A stretch of DNA of 64,000 bases from Rhodospirillales bacterium (GCA_028824295.1 JAPPED010000007.1:1-64000), one strand, 5' to 3'; positions 35,196 through 45,442 are shown, numbered from the stretch's first letter. The notes: generated from the sequence alone by a model not told the origin. Numbers and translations are program-made.

Positions 35196-36302
35196 ATGCG
35201 GAAGGTGCTCGTGTCAACCATCACCGAAGCCGAAGTGCGCTCCGCCCTAGCCGGCGTCAAGGATCCAGCCCGCAATCAGGACGTCATCAGTCTCGGGATG
35301 GTGCAGGAAATCGCCATCCGGGACGGCAACGTCGCCTTCGCCCTAGAGGCCGATCCGGCCCGGGCCAAAGCCCTCGAGATCGTTCGCCGCGCCTGCGAAC
35401 AGGCCGTGCTGTCGCTCCCCGGCGTCGCCTCGGTGAGCGCAGTGCTGACCGCCGAACGCCCGCCGCAGGCGCCAACGGGACCGGCGCCAAACGCCCGGGC
35501 GATCTCGCTCCCCGGCGTCCAGTCGATCATCGCCGTCGCCAGCGGCAAGGGTGGCGTCGGCAAGTCGACGGTCACGTCCAACCTCGCCCTGGCCCTGAGC
35601 CGACAGGGCCTTCGCGTGGGCATCCTGGACGCGGACATCTACGGCCCCTCGCAGCCGCGCCTCATGGGGATCGCCGGCCGGCCGCAATCCATCGACGGGA
35701 AACGCATCCGACCGATGGCCGGCTACGGAATCAAGGTCATGTCCATCGGGTTCATGGTGGACGAGGAGCGCCCGATGATCTGGCGCGGGCCCATGGTCCA
35801 GGGGGCACTGGAGCAGCTGCTCCGCGACGTGGAATGGGGTGAACTGGATGTGCTGTTGGTCGACATGCCGCCTGGCACCGGGGACGTGCAGCTCACCATG
35901 TCGCAGCGCGTGCCGCTCCGTGGCGCGGTGATCGTGTCCACGCCTCAGGACATCGCGCTCATCGATGCGCGCAAGGGACTGAACATGTTTCGTCGCGTCG
36001 ACGTGCCGGTTCTCGGTTTCATCGAGAACATGAGCTGGTTTGCCTGCCCGAAATGCGGCGAACGCACCGAGATCTTCGCCCACGGCGGCGCCGAGCAGGC
36101 TGCGGCAGCCATGCAGGTCCCGTTCCTGGGCGGCATCCCGCTGCACCTCTCCATCCGGGAAACGTCCGACCAGGGCCTGCCGGTGGTGGCCACGTTGCCC
36201 GAGAGTGCCGAGGCGCAGGCGTTCGTTGCCGTGGCCGCACGGCTCGCCGCGGAGTTGCAGCGAACCGAGACCGCGCCCAAGCCGGAGATCAGCTTCGAGT
36301 GA
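35196..36302 (+). CDS. mrp: Mrp/ApbC/NBP35 family iron-sulfur carrier ATPase
   Basis: This 368-residue cytoplasmic P-loop ATPase is thought to carry and hand over Fe-S clusters. The N-terminal MIP18-like (DUF59) domain covers residues about 8-90. The deviant Walker A GKGGVGKST is at residues 117-125. DADIYGPSQPRLMG, DMPPGTGDVQLT and the cluster-binding CPKCGERT follow. The ATG at 35196 keeps the N-terminal domain; the frame further upstream is antisense-like noise. It converges with thyX, nine bases apart. Confidence 0.94.
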   Translation: MRKVLVSTITEAEVRSALAGVKDPARNQDVISLGMVQEIAIRDGNVAFALEADPARAKALEIVRRACEQAVLSLPGVASVSAVLTAERPPQAPTGPAPNARAISLPGVQSIIAVASGKGGVGKSTVTSNLALALSRQGLRVGILDADIYGPSQPRLMGIAGRPQSIDGKRIRPMAGYGIKVMSIGFMVDEERPMIWRGPMVQGALEQLLRDVEWGELDVLLVDMPPGTGDVQLTMSQRVPLRGAVIVSTPQDIALIDARKGLNMFRRVDVPVLGFIENMSWFACPKCGERTEIFAHGGAEQAAAAMQVPFLGGIPLHLSIRETSDQGLPVVATLPESAEAQAFVAVAARLAAELQRTETAPKPEISFE

Positions 36303-36311
36303 AGGCGGCGG

Positions 36312-37232
36312 CTACGCGTCCGGCAGCTCGCGTCCAAGGAGCGCGTGCAGTTCGCGCCATTCCCGAATACCGAGCCCGCTCGCCTCTCGGTCCACCGGTT
36401 CGCCCGCCAGCCACGCCCTGACCACCGTCAGCATGGGCCTGGACAGCTCGGCAGCTCCCAGGCGATAGTCCTCGAACGCTTCCGCCACCACCGGCACCCA
36501 GCGCCGCACGATCCCCAGCATGGCCTCTGCATAGACCCGGATCTCGGTCTGGGCATGGGGGTCCGCCCGCAGCTGAAGGAAATGCAGCAGGTTGTGAAGA
36601 TTCACCTTCCAGTACCACTGCGTGTACGTGGACAGGGGCAAATTGATCCGGGCGAGCTCGCGGGCGAGCCCCGGCCGGTCGGGGTCGGCGGGAGAGCCGT
36701 CCGGCTGCTCGTTGAGGAGCCATTCGTAGCGGCTGTACGCCTGCCGTGCATCCTGCTCCAGTAAACGCCGGATCTCGTCGGCGTCGGCCGGCAAAACGCT
36801 CTCCTCGCGCCCCTGCGCGTTGGATTTCGACTGCACCGCCAGGTCCTCGGGCGCCGGCAGGTAGAACTCGCGGTCAAGGACCGAATAGCGGGCCGAGTAC
36901 TCGTTCACCGACGCCGTGCGGTGCCGGATCCACTGCCGGGCCACGAAGATGGGCAGCTTCACGTGGAACTTGATGGAGCACATCTCGAACGGCGTGGTGT
37001 GCCGGTGGCGCATCAGGTAGCGAATCAGGCCGCGGTCCTCGCGGACCCGACGGGTGCGCGCGCCATAGGAAACCCGGGCCGCCTGCACGACCGCCGCATC
37101 ATCCCCCATGTAGTCGACCACCCGGATGAACCCGTGGTCCAGCACGGGATACTCCCGCCCCAGGATGGCCTCGAGGTTCGGGACGACAGGCCGGCCCGTG
37201 GTTGCATCGTCCCCGGTGGTCGAAGCAGTCAC
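36312..37232 (-). CDS. thyX: FAD-dependent thymidylate synthase ThyX
   Basis: ThyX makes dTMP from dUMP with methylene-tetrahydrofolate and FAD and replaces ThyA in this lineage. The 306-residue product holds the ThyX signature [15 protein letters not shown] at residues 103-117, with the nucleotide-binding [27 protein letters not shown] before it and [21 protein letters not shown] near the end. The GTG start lies ten bases after the stop of the unknown gene upstream, so the two are probably co-transcribed. Confidence 0.96.
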   Translation of the reverse strand: MTASTTGDDATTGRPVVPNLEAILGREYPVLDHGFIRVVDYMGDDAAVVQAARVSYGARTRRVREDRGLIRYLMRHRHTTPFEMCSIKFHVKLPIFVARQWIRHRTASVNEYSARYSVLDREFYLPAPEDLAVQSKSNAQGREESVLPADADEIRRLLEQDARQAYSRYEWLLNEQPDGSPADPDRPGLARELARINLPLSTYTQWYWKVNLHNLLHFLQLRADPHAQTEIRVYAEAMLGIVRRWVPVVAEAFEDYRLGAAELSRPMLTVVRAWLAGEPVDREASGLGIREWRELHALLGRELPDA

Positions 37233-37242
37233 GGACCCGGTT

Positions 37243-37743
37243 TCACTGGCCGAGCTGGAAGACGTGTCGGCGCAGGAAGTAGCGGATCGCCGCCGGCTTG
37301 GCAGGCAGGATGGCGGGGTAGTACGCCGGGTGGGCGTGAAACGAGAAGGACCCCGCCGCGCGCGCGGTGTAGTGCAAGTGCCATCGGTTGCCGTCGACCA
37401 CCGCGGTGCGCCACGCCGCGAGTGTCGTGTTGCCGAGCATGGTCTCGAACTGCTCGTGGACGTAGATCTGCTGCTTCTCGACGAACGCCTTCAGGCGAGC
37501 AGGCTGCTCGAGCGGATAGCAGTGGGCGGGCAGGCCGAGGATCAACAGCGCGTGGTCAAGGCTGACCGCCCGGATCAGCCCGCCGCCGTCGTATCCGTTC
37601 TCGTCCGTCTCGATATCAACCACGTGATATCCAACGGCGGCCACGAGGGCGGCCTCGAGATTGCCGGCCGTGGGGACCAGCGCATCGCCGGCAAACGCTT
37701 CCGGCAGGATGGCATGAAGAAGGGGGTCACCATTAGATGACAA
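37243..37743 (-). CDS. Protein of unknown function upstream of thyX
   Basis: A 166-residue soluble protein that I do not recognise. It starts at a TTG (37743) preceded at eight bases by GGAG. The frame is open further upstream but there it is antisense to the CitE remnant. Features are an aromatic and His-rich C-terminal half ([46 protein letters not shown]) and an acidic segment [15 protein letters not shown]. It stops ten bases before the thyX GTG. It may be a lineage-specific partner of thyX or an unrelated neighbour. Confidence 0.6.
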   Translation of the reverse strand: MSSNGDPLLHAILPEAFAGDALVPTAGNLEAALVAAVGYHVVDIETDENGYDGGGLIRAVSLDHALLILGLPAHCYPLEQPARLKAFVEKQQIYVHEQFETMLGNTTLAAWRTAVVDGNRWHLHYTARAAGSFSFHAHPAYYPAILPAKPAAIRYFLRRHVFQLGQ

Positions 37744-37818
37744 GGGAGGTACTCCAATAGGATCGCGGCGGCGCGGTCGGCATTCATCCGGAACCAACGG
37801 CCCGGACCCGGTTGCCGG

Positions 37819-38118
37819 CTCAAGGTAACCAACTGCGGCGACGCGCGCACCCTGATCGGGGCCGCCGGCCTGGGGTTCGAAGGCAAGACACTGGTCCACC
37901 CGACGACACTGGCAGGAGCGAACGAGGTCTCCGGTCCGACTGCGGCAGAGGACGTGCATGCGGAACGGGTGATCGACGCCCATCGCGCGGCCGAGGCCAT
38001 TGGGAAGGGCGTGGTCCAGCTCGACGGCAAGCTGGTCGAGAAGCTGCCCGTCGAGAACGTGGGGCGGATCGCGGCCAGGGCAGCGACCATCCTGGAACTG
38101 GAGGGAGCCTCGGGCTAA
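37819..38118 (+). pseudogene. 3' remnant of a CitE/HpcH-family CoA-ester lyase gene
   Basis: A frame of 100 codons ends at a normal TAA and encodes the C-terminal third of a citrate lyase beta/malyl-CoA lyase-like protein: GLGFEGKTLVHPTTLAGANEV, ERVIDAHRAAEAIGKGVVQLDGKLVEKLPVENVGRI. No start codon or ribosome-binding site precedes it, and in frame the similarity stops near 37819. The remaining two thirds of the gene would have to lie where thyX and the unknown gene now sit on the other strand. The position directly before sdhC is where some alphaproteobacteria keep a complete lyase of this type. It is best read as a truncated relic. Confidence 0.7.
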
Positions 38119-38203
38119 ATCGGGCCTGCGTTCTTCGGCCGGCCTCTGGTATCGTGCCCGCCGTTCCTTTCCGGCACTGCCCCGGATCCCCACGGAGTTC
38201 CGC

Positions 38204-38590
38204 ATGCCGGACCCCAACGGACGGCCGCTGTCGCCCCACCTCTCGGTCTACCGACCGGAGATCACGTCGGTCCTGTCGATTCTGCACCGGCTCTCCGGGC
38301 TGCTGCTGGGATTCGGGATGGTGGCGCTTGCGGCATTCCTGGTGGCCGCCGCGGCCGGGCCGAAAGCGTTTGCCATCGCCACGTCGGCAGCCGACAGCCT
38401 CATCGGATGCGCGTTTTTCGTCGCGGTGTCGATCGCGTTCTTCTACCACCTCGCAAACGGTGTTCGGCACCTCTTCTGGGACGCGGGCCTCGGATTTGAA
38501 CTGGTCAACGTCCGCAGATCCGGCTGGTTCGTGATCGCCCTCACAGCCGTCCTGACGGTGCTGTTCTGGCTGGGAGTGGGCGCAGCGTGA
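38204..38590 (+). CDS. sdhC: Succinate dehydrogenase cytochrome b556 subunit
   Basis: This 128-residue, three-helix membrane anchor of complex II helps hold heme b and the quinone site. It shows the family N-terminus [26 protein letters not shown] and the heme-ligand helix [16 protein letters not shown]. The ATG at 38204 is at the conserved start; a ribosome-binding GGAG lies ten bases before. Its stop overlaps sdhD by four bases. Confidence 0.95.
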   Translation: MPDPNGRPLSPHLSVYRPEITSVLSILHRLSGLLLGFGMVALAAFLVAAAAGPKAFAIATSAADSLIGCAFFVAVSIAFFYHLANGVRHLFWDAGLGFELVNVRRSGWFVIALTAVLTVLFWLGVGAA

Positions 38591-38970
38591 ACCTTCTCAC
38601 ACCCCTCGCGCGGGCACGGGGCCACGGATCCGCGCACGAAGGCGCGCATCACTGGTGGATGCAGCGCGTGACGGCGGCGGCACTGGTGCTGCTTGGTGCT
38701 TGGTTCGCGTGGTCGATGCCGTGCCTCGTGGGCGCGGATCACGGCGAGTTCGTCGCCTGGATGGCCCGGCCGGTCAATTCCCTGCTGCTCGTCCTGCTGG
38801 TGATCGCCGGCTTCTACCACGGTTGGCTCGGCGTCAGGGTGGTCGTCGAGGACTACGTTCACGCCCCCGCGGCCCGGATGGCAACGCTGGCCGTTTGCGC
38901 CGGGATCGCCTGGCTGGCGGCTGCCGCTGCCGTGCTGGCGGTTCTGCGGACCGGGATGGGAGGGGCGTGA
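38587..38970 (+). CDS. sdhD: Succinate dehydrogenase membrane anchor subunit
   Basis: This 127-residue, three-helix second membrane anchor of complex II has [15 protein letters not shown] near the N-terminus and the heme/quinone-site helix [25 protein letters not shown]. The GTG start overlaps sdhC. The last base is shared with the first base of the sdhA ATG. Confidence 0.93.
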   Translation: MNLLTPLARARGHGSAHEGAHHWWMQRVTAAALVLLGAWFAWSMPCLVGADHGEFVAWMARPVNSLLLVLLVIAGFYHGWLGVRVVVEDYVHAPAARMATLAVCAGIAWLAAAAAVLAVLRTGMGGA

Positions 38971-40760
38971 TGGCGACGAGCTACGACATCGTCGATCATG
39001 CCTACGATGTCGTGGTGGTCGGCGCCGGCGGAGCGGGGCTGCGCGCCACGCTCGGGCTTGCCGAGCGGGGATTTCGCACGGCCTGCCTGACCAAGGTGTT
39101 CCCGACGCGAAGCCACACCGTGGCGGCGCAGGGCGGGATCAGCGCCGCGCTCGGGAACATGGGCGCGGACGACTGGCGTTGGCACATGTACGACACCGTC
39201 AAGGGGTCGGATTGGCTGGGCGATCAGGACGCCATCGCGTACATGTGCCGGGAAGCCACGGACGCCGTCATCGAACTCGAGCACTACGGCGTCCCCTTCT
39301 CCCGGATTCCGGACGGACGGATCTACCAGCGTGCCTTCGGCGGCATGACGACCGAATTCGGCGAAGGACCGGCAGCGCAGCGCACGTGCGCGGCAGCCGA
39401 CCGGACCGGCCACGCGATCCTGCACACGCTGTACCAGCAGTCCCTTCGCAACGCCGCCGAGTTCTTCATCGAATTCTTCGTGCTGGATCTCCTGATGGAC
39501 GCGGACGGCTCCTGCCAGGGCGTCCTGGCCTGGAAGCTGGACGACGGCACCCTGCACCGGTTTCGGGCCCACACCGTGATCCTCGCCACCGGCGGCTACG
39601 GGCGCGTCTACTTCTCCTGCACGTCCGCCCATATCTGTACCGGCGACGGTAATGCCATGGTCCTGCGGGCAGGGCTGCCGCTCCAGGACATGGAGTTCGT
39701 GCAGTTTCACCCGACCGGCATTTACGGCGCCGGCTGCCTCATCAGCGAAGGTGTGCGCGGCGAGGGCGGTTATCTCACCAATTCCGAAGGCGAGCGCTTC
39801 ATGGAGCGTTACGCGCCCAGCGCGAAGGATCTCGCGTCACGCGACGTGGTGAGCCGGTCGATCACGCTCGAGCTCCGGGCCGGCCGTGGCATCGGGGAGT
39901 TGGGAGATCACGTACACCTGCACCTCGAGCATCTCGACGCCGACGTCATCGCCGAACGGCTTCCGGGGATTGCGGAATTGGCCCGCATCTTCGGTGGCGT
40001 CGACGTCACGCGCGAACCGATTCCGGTGTTGCCGACGTGCCACTACAACATGGGCGGCATCCCGGTGCTGCATACCGGCGAGGCGGTGACCGGATCGGCA
40101 GGCAGCCCGGATGCAGCCGTCCCCGGACTGATGAGCGCAGGCGAGGCGGCGTGCGTCTCGGTCCACGGCGCCAACCGGCTGGGATCGAACTCGCTGCTGG
40201 ACCTCGTGATCTTCGGCCGCGCCTGCGCGAACCGGATTGTCGACACGCAGCGGCCCCAGGCTCCCCGCCACGCGCCCCTGAAGGACGCGGAAGACGCCAT
40301 TCTCGACCGCTTCGACGGTTTTCGGCACGCCGACGGGGACACGCCGACGGCCGAGCTTCGGCTGCAGATGCAGCGCGTGATGCAGGACCACTGCGCCGTC
40401 TTCCGAACCGGCGACAGCCTTACCGAGGGAGTCGACAAGATCGCCGAGGCCTGGCGACAGCTTGCCGACGTCCGGGTCAGCGACCGGTCGCTGATCTGGA
40501 ACACCGATCTCGTGGAAACCCTCGAGCTCGAAAACCTCCTCCAGCAGGCGGCCGTTACCATTGGCTCGGCCCTGCACCGGACAGAGAGCCGGGGCGCGCA
40601 TGCCCGCGAGGACCACCCGGACCGCGACGACGAGAACTGGTTGACCCACACGCTGGCATGGTTCCGTGACGGCCGCGCCGAGTGCGCCGCACGCCCGGTG
40701 CATCTCGAGACGGATTCGCCGGACGTTGACACCATTCCGCCCAAGCCGCGCGTCTATTAG
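38970..40760 (+). CDS. sdhA: Succinate dehydrogenase flavoprotein subunit
   Basis: This 596-residue catalytic subunit oxidises succinate to fumarate with covalently bound FAD. It has the Rossmann motif [12 protein letters not shown], the FAD-linking His49 in [11 protein letters not shown], the substrate-site [28 protein letters not shown], and the C-terminal HTLAWFRDG. It starts with the ATG overlapping the sdhD stop by one base. The sequence of genes C-D-A-B is standard. Confidence 0.97.
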   Translation: MATSYDIVDHAYDVVVVGAGGAGLRATLGLAERGFRTACLTKVFPTRSHTVAAQGGISAALGNMGADDWRWHMYDTVKGSDWLGDQDAIAYMCREATDAVIELEHYGVPFSRIPDGRIYQRAFGGMTTEFGEGPAAQRTCAAADRTGHAILHTLYQQSLRNAAEFFIEFFVLDLLMDADGSCQGVLAWKLDDGTLHRFRAHTVILATGGYGRVYFSCTSAHICTGDGNAMVLRAGLPLQDMEFVQFHPTGIYGAGCLISEGVRGEGGYLTNSEGERFMERYAPSAKDLASRDVVSRSITLELRAGRGIGELGDHVHLHLEHLDADVIAERLPGIAELARIFGGVDVTREPIPVLPTCHYNMGGIPVLHTGEAVTGSAGSPDAAVPGLMSAGEAACVSVHGANRLGSNSLLDLVIFGRACANRIVDTQRPQAPRHAPLKDAEDAILDRFDGFRHADGDTPTAELRLQMQRVMQDHCAVFRTGDSLTEGVDKIAEAWRQLADVRVSDRSLIWNTDLVETLELENLLQQAAVTIGSALHRTESRGAHAREDHPDRDDENWLTHTLAWFRDGRAECAARPVHLETDSPDVDTIPPKPRVY

Positions 40761-40776
40761 TGAGGAAGATGCAACG

Positions 40777-41553
40777 ATGGTGGCGTTCAGACTTCCAAGA
40801 GGCTCCGAAGTAAGGAAGGGCCGCCGGGTTCCGGCGCCCGACGGCGCCAGCCGCGTGCGCGAGTTCCGGGTCTACCGCTATTCGCCGGATGAAGACGAGT
40901 CGCCCCGGCTCGATACATTCGAGGTCGATCTGGACAAGAGCGGACCCATGGTCCTCGACGCCCTGATCGAGATCAAGAATTCCGCCGATTCCACGCTGGC
41001 CTTTCGCCGGTCCTGTCGCGAGGGAGTTTGCGGTTCCTGCGCCATGAACATCGACGGGACCAATACGCTGGCCTGCACCAAGGCCATCGACGACGTCCGG
41101 GGCCCGGTGAAGGTCTATCCCCTGCCGCACATGCCGGTGATCAAGGATCTCGTTCCCGACCTCACCGATGCGTACGCCCAGTACGCGCTGGTCGAGCCCT
41201 GGCTGAAGACAGAATCGCCGCCGCCGGCGCGCGAACGTCTGCAGTCCGAGGAAGACCGCCGCAGGCTCGACGGTTTGTACGAGTGCATCCTGTGTTTCTG
41301 TTGCAGCACCAGTTGCCCGAGCTACTGGTGGAACGGGGACCGATATCTCGGTCCGGCAACCCTCCTGCAGGCGGCGCGCTGGCTGGAGGACAGCCGTGAC
41401 GAGGCGGCGGGCGAGCGGCTCGACGCCCTGGAAGACCCGTTCCGGCTGTACCGCTGCCACACGATCATGAACTGCACGAAGACCTGCCCGAAGGGCCTCA
41501 ATCCGGCCCGCGCGATCAGCGACATCAAGCGCCGTATCCAGCAACGGCGCTGA
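40777..41553 (+). CDS. sdhB: Succinate dehydrogenase iron-sulfur subunit
   Basis: This 258-residue subunit carries three Fe-S clusters from FAD to quinone. The [2Fe-2S] ligands are in [12 protein letters not shown] and the later LAC. The [4Fe-4S] and [3Fe-4S] ligands are in [16 protein letters not shown] and [17 protein letters not shown]. The ATG at 40777 lies 16 bases after sdhA with a GAGGAAG site; an earlier in-frame start would run inside sdhA. Confidence 0.97.
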   Translation: MVAFRLPRGSEVRKGRRVPAPDGASRVREFRVYRYSPDEDESPRLDTFEVDLDKSGPMVLDALIEIKNSADSTLAFRRSCREGVCGSCAMNIDGTNTLACTKAIDDVRGPVKVYPLPHMPVIKDLVPDLTDAYAQYALVEPWLKTESPPPARERLQSEEDRRRLDGLYECILCFCCSTSCPSYWWNGDRYLGPATLLQAARWLEDSRDEAAGERLDALEDPFRLYRCHTIMNCTKTCPKGLNPARAISDIKRRIQQRR

Positions 41554-41561
41554 ACGCGCCG

Positions 41562-42500
41562 GTGCTCCTACTCCATTTGGCGGCCGTGGCAGGCGGGATC
41601 GGCCTGCTGGTCGTGGGCGGCGAATTTCTGGTTCGCGCGTCCGTCGCCACTGCCACTCGCCTGCAGGTCGCGCCGTTCGTGATCGGCGCGAGCGTCGTCG
41701 CTTTTGGCACCTCGTTCCCGGAACTGGTCGTGGCGGTGCGGGCGTCGCTCGGCGACCATGCCGGGTTCATCCTTGGAAACGTCGCCGGCTCCAACATCGC
41801 CAACGTGCTGCTGGCGGTGGGGGTCGCTGCCGCCTGCCGGCCGCTCGTCGGCACGCCCGGCCTGCGGCTGGATGCCGTCATCATGCTGATGGCCACCCTG
41901 GTCTTTGCCGGATTTACGCTCTGGGTCGACGTGCTGCCCCGGCTGGGCGGACTGGCGCTCGTCGTGGCGCTGGCGGTGTCGACCACGTACTCCATCCGGC
42001 GCGCTGGTGCCGACATGACCCAGGCGGCGGGCGCGGCGGTCACGCGGTCGCTCGGCGTCAGCGCCGTTGTGATCGTGGTGAGTCTCGCCATGGTGGCGGG
42101 AGGCGCGGAGGCGCTGGTGGTCGGTGCGAGTGGCCTGGCCCGCGCGTTCGGCGTGCCGGAAACGGTCATCGGCCTGTCGATCGTGGCCATCGGGACGTCG
42201 CTGCCCGAGGTTACGGTAACCGCCCTTGCAGCCCTCCGCCGACAGGGCGGCCTCGCCCTGGGCGGCATCCTCGGCAGCAACATGTTCAATCTACTGGGCG
42301 TCACCGGCGGCGCCGCCCTCGCCCACCCGCTGTCCATGCGGGGCCTGCTCACGCCGCTGGATCTCGCGGTCCTGATCGTGACGGCGCTGTTCCTGACCGG
42401 TTTCCTGACGCTTCGCCGCTCCCTGGGCCGCAGCGTCGGTGTGGGCCTGGTGCTGGTACAGCTGCTGTATCTCGGAGCGTTGTACGTCGGCGCCAACTGA
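41562..42500 (+). CDS. Sodium/calcium exchanger (CaCA family, YrbG-like)
   Basis: This 312-residue, roughly ten-helix inner-membrane cation antiporter has the two inverted alpha repeats that form the ion site: GTSFPELVVAVRASLGDH with GNVAGSNIANVLL, and GTSLPEVTVTALAALRRQ with GGILGSNMFNLLG. The length fits the YrbG subgroup. The GTG start is eight bases after sdhB, so it may be read from the sdh promoter. The transported ions are inferred from the family. Confidence 0.9.
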   Translation: MLLLHLAAVAGGIGLLVVGGEFLVRASVATATRLQVAPFVIGASVVAFGTSFPELVVAVRASLGDHAGFILGNVAGSNIANVLLAVGVAAACRPLVGTPGLRLDAVIMLMATLVFAGFTLWVDVLPRLGGLALVVALAVSTTYSIRRAGADMTQAAGAAVTRSLGVSAVVIVVSLAMVAGGAEALVVGASGLARAFGVPETVIGLSIVAIGTSLPEVTVTALAALRRQGGLALGGILGSNMFNLLGVTGGAALAHPLSMRGLLTPLDLAVLIVTALFLTGFLTLRRSLGRSVGVGLVLVQLLYLGALYVGAN

Positions 42501-42506
42501 TACAAT
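42480..42506 (+). promoter_or_regulatory. Possible sigma-70 promoter before the TRAP binding protein
   Basis: An extended -10 element TGATACAAT (42498-42506) overlaps the stop codon of the exchanger gene. A -35-like TTGTAC (42480-42485) is 15 bases upstream, a short spacing. A start site near 42513 would give a leader of about 40 bases for the gene at 42552. Confidence 0.35.
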
Positions 42507-42551
42507 CGAACGCCGTGCTGCGTAACGGGCGTGCCGCATGGGGAGTGCGAG

Positions 42552-43661
42552 ATGGATCGAGGAAAACTGGCCGTTCTGGTCGTATTGGTAGTCGGGATCG
42601 TCATCGGACTTGCGGTGCGCCCAGCCTTGTTCGGCGATTCGGAGATGACCGCCGTCACGCCCACATCCACTTCGGATGCCCCGGAAGCCGCGCAGTCGGT
42701 TCGCTGGAAGATGGCGAGTGCGTATGCCGGAACGACGCCGATCATCGGCCCGGAGATGAAGGAGATGCTGGAGCGCATCCGGACGTCGTCGGACGGAAGC
42801 CTCGACATCCGCTTCTTCGAACCCGGCGCCCTGGTGCCGCCGCTCGAGATCTTCGATGCCGTTGCATCGGGCGGGGTGGATGCGGGCTGGGCGACTCCCG
42901 GCTTCTGGGCCGGCAAGGTGCCGGCGCTCCAACTGTTCGCGTCGATTCCCTTCGGCCCGGCGGCACCTGAGTACATGGCCTGGATGTACGTCGGCGGCGG
43001 CCAGGAGCTGCTCGACGAGCTGTACCTGAAGCACAACATCAAGAGCACGCTCTGCATGATCCTGCCGCCGGAAGCCTCCGGCTGGTTTCGGCAGGAGATT
43101 CGCACGCTCGATGACCTTCGCGGCCTGAAGATGCGGTTCTTCGCGCTGGGCGCGAGGGTGATGGAGAAACTGGACGTTTCGACCCAGCTGCTCGCCGGCG
43201 GGGACATTTATCCGGCGCTCGAGCTCGGGACCATCGATGCGACCGAGTTCTCCAGCCCGGCGATCGACCGCAACTTCGGCTTCGAGCAGATCGCGAAGTT
43301 CTACTACTTCCCGGGCTGGCATCAGCAGTCGACGTGGGCCGACGTGATCTACAACCTGGACGGCTGGAACGAGCTCTCGCTCGGCCAGCAGACGTTGCTG
43401 ACGATGGCGTGCGGCGACCTGGTGCAGCGAGGACTCGCCCAGGGCGAGGCGCTCCAGGTGCCGGCGCTCGAGTACTTCGAGGGTCAGGGCGTGCAGCTCA
43501 AGCGCTGGAACGACGAGTTCCTGAACGCCTACAAGACGGCGTGGGAGCAGGTTGCCATCGAGGAATCCGAGAAGGATGCCGATTTCGCCCGGGCGCTCGC
43601 CTCGTTGAACGAATTCCGTGAACGCTTCGCGATCTGGCGCGACCTGGGGTACCTCGACTGA
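42552..43661 (+). CDS. TRAP transporter solute-binding protein, DctP family
   Basis: A 369-residue periplasmic binding protein with an N-terminal membrane anchor or uncleaved signal (residues 5-24) followed by a Thr/Ser-rich linker. The DctP fold is recognised by WKMASAYAGTTPIIGPEMKEMLERI, EPGALVPPLEIFDAVASGGVDAGW, IRTLDDLRGLKMRFF and GTIDATEFSSPAIDRNFGFEQIAKFYYFPGWH. The conserved Arg in LKMRFF usually binds a carboxylate of the substrate. No DctQ or DctM membrane genes are present nearby, so its partner is elsewhere. The ATG at 42552 is preferred for its GGGAG site. Its stop shares one base with mmsA. Confidence 0.9.
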   Translation: MDRGKLAVLVVLVVGIVIGLAVRPALFGDSEMTAVTPTSTSDAPEAAQSVRWKMASAYAGTTPIIGPEMKEMLERIRTSSDGSLDIRFFEPGALVPPLEIFDAVASGGVDAGWATPGFWAGKVPALQLFASIPFGPAAPEYMAWMYVGGGQELLDELYLKHNIKSTLCMILPPEASGWFRQEIRTLDDLRGLKMRFFALGARVMEKLDVSTQLLAGGDIYPALELGTIDATEFSSPAIDRNFGFEQIAKFYYFPGWHQQSTWADVIYNLDGWNELSLGQQTLLTMACGDLVQRGLAQGEALQVPALEYFEGQGVQLKRWNDEFLNAYKTAWEQVAIEESEKDADFARALASLNEFRERFAIWRDLGYLD

Positions 43662-45157
43662 TGTCGGAGACCCTCGACCATCACATCGGCGGCCGCCGCG
43701 TTCCGGGTGAATCGGAGCGCGTCGGCCAGGTCTTCAATCCATCGACCGGCGAAGTCGCCCGGCATGTCCGTCTCGGCGGAGCCGCCGAGGTCGACGCAGC
43801 CGTACAGGCGGCCCAGGAGGCGCTTCCCGCCTGGCAGGCGATGCCGCCCGCGGCGCGGGCGCGGATCATGTTCCGCTACCGCGCGCTGCTTGAAGAGCAC
43901 GCCGGCGAAATTGCGGAACTGATCTCGCGGGAACACGGCAAGACGCTGGAAGATGCGCGCGGATCCCTGATCCGCGGGTGGGAAGTCGTGGAATTCGCAT
44001 GCGGCATTCCGCACCTCCTGAAGGGCGAGCACAGCCGCGACGTGGGCGCCGGCATCGATACCTGGTCCCTGATGCAGCCCCTCGGGGTGTGCGCCGGCAT
44101 CACCCCGTTCAATTTCCCGGCGATGATCCCGCTCTGGATGTTCCCGCTGGCGGTCACCTGCGGCAACACGTTCGTGCTCAAGCCGTCGGAGCGCGATCCG
44201 TCCTGCCCGTTGCGCCTCGTCGAGCTGTTCGAGGAAGCTGGCGGGCCGCCGGGGGTCGTCAACGTCGTGAACGGCGACAAGGAAGCCGTGCAGGCGATCC
44301 TCGCGCACCCCGACATCGAGGCCGTCAGCTTCGTGGGCTCGACGCCGGTCGCGCAGGCCGTCTACGCGGGAGCGGCCGAACACGGCAAGCGCGTACAGGC
44401 CCTGGGCGGGGCGAAGAACCATTTGGTGGTGATGCCCGACGCCGACCTCGACAAGGCGGCCGATGCGCTCCTGGGTGCGGCATACGGCTCGGCCGGCGAG
44501 CGGTGCATGGCGGTCTCGGTGGCGGTGCCGGTGGGGGACGTGGCGGACCCGCTGCGCGATCGGCTGGCCGATCGGGTACGCACCCTGAAGATCGGACCGT
44601 ACAACGACCCCGCGGCCGAAATGGGTCCGATCGTGACGCGCGACTCGCTGCAGCGGATCGAGAGCCTCGTGGCCAAGGGGGTCGAGGAAGGGGCCGAACT
44701 GGTCGTCGACGGGCGCGGCCTGAAGCTCCAGGGATACGAGGACGGCTTCTACATGGGGGGCTGTCTTTTCGACCGGGTCACGCCGGACATGTCGATCTAC
44801 CGGGAAGAGATCTTCGGCCCGGTGTTGTCGACGGTCCGGGCGGAGTCGTACGCGGACGCGCTGCAGCTGGTGCGCGACAATCCGTACGGAAACGGAGTCT
44901 CGGTGTTCACCAGGGATGGGGCCGCAGCCAGGGACTTCGCCGAGCGCAGCAACATCGGCATGGTTGGAATCAATATTCCGATCCCGGTGCCGGTGGCCTA
45001 CCACACGTTTGGTGGCTGGAAGAACTCGTTCTTCGGCGCCTCCAACACGCACGGAATGGAAGGCATCCGGTTCTACACCCGCATCAAGACCGTGACGGCG
45101 CGCTGGCCGACCAGCGGTGAAAGCCGCCCCGAGTTCGTGATCCCCACGCATCGCTGA
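43661..45157 (+). CDS. mmsA: Methylmalonate-semialdehyde dehydrogenase (CoA-acylating)
   Basis: This 498-residue aldehyde dehydrogenase converts methylmalonate semialdehyde (valine, thymine, inositol or beta-alanine-type breakdown) to propionyl-CoA or acetyl-CoA. Cys282 in GSAGERCMAVSVAV is the nucleophile, and this motif is specific for the CoA-acylating MMSDH group. ITPFNFPAMIPLWMFPLA and PVAYHTFGGWKNSFFG are further signatures. Its coupling to the TRAP binding protein suggests that the imported organic acid feeds this step. No other valine genes are close. Confidence 0.94.
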   Translation: MSETLDHHIGGRRVPGESERVGQVFNPSTGEVARHVRLGGAAEVDAAVQAAQEALPAWQAMPPAARARIMFRYRALLEEHAGEIAELISREHGKTLEDARGSLIRGWEVVEFACGIPHLLKGEHSRDVGAGIDTWSLMQPLGVCAGITPFNFPAMIPLWMFPLAVTCGNTFVLKPSERDPSCPLRLVELFEEAGGPPGVVNVVNGDKEAVQAILAHPDIEAVSFVGSTPVAQAVYAGAAEHGKRVQALGGAKNHLVVMPDADLDKAADALLGAAYGSAGERCMAVSVAVPVGDVADPLRDRLADRVRTLKIGPYNDPAAEMGPIVTRDSLQRIESLVAKGVEEGAELVVDGRGLKLQGYEDGFYMGGCLFDRVTPDMSIYREEIFGPVLSTVRAESYADALQLVRDNPYGNGVSVFTRDGAAARDFAERSNIGMVGINIPIPVPVAYHTFGGWKNSFFGASNTHGMEGIRFYTRIKTVTARWPTSGESRPEFVIPTHR

Positions 45158-45442
45158 TCGCGCGGGGCGGCGGCTCTCGCCCGCCGCATCGCGGCGTCTC
45201 CGACCTCGAGACGGTATCTCGGCCGGCGCGAACCCGCCGGGCCGCCCAGCATGCCGATCATTGACGCCGCTCCGGCCGTTTCAGAACACCGCAGGAGATC
45301 GCGCTGGGGGCCTGCCGGAAGGTCCGGCCACGCCGCGCGCCACCCCCGGCCGCACTCGGGCGGGTGACGGCAGCGGGATTGACGGTACGGGAGCAGACCT
45401 TGCAACATGGCCGCTCCGGTACCCAACCAGCGGCATGGAACC

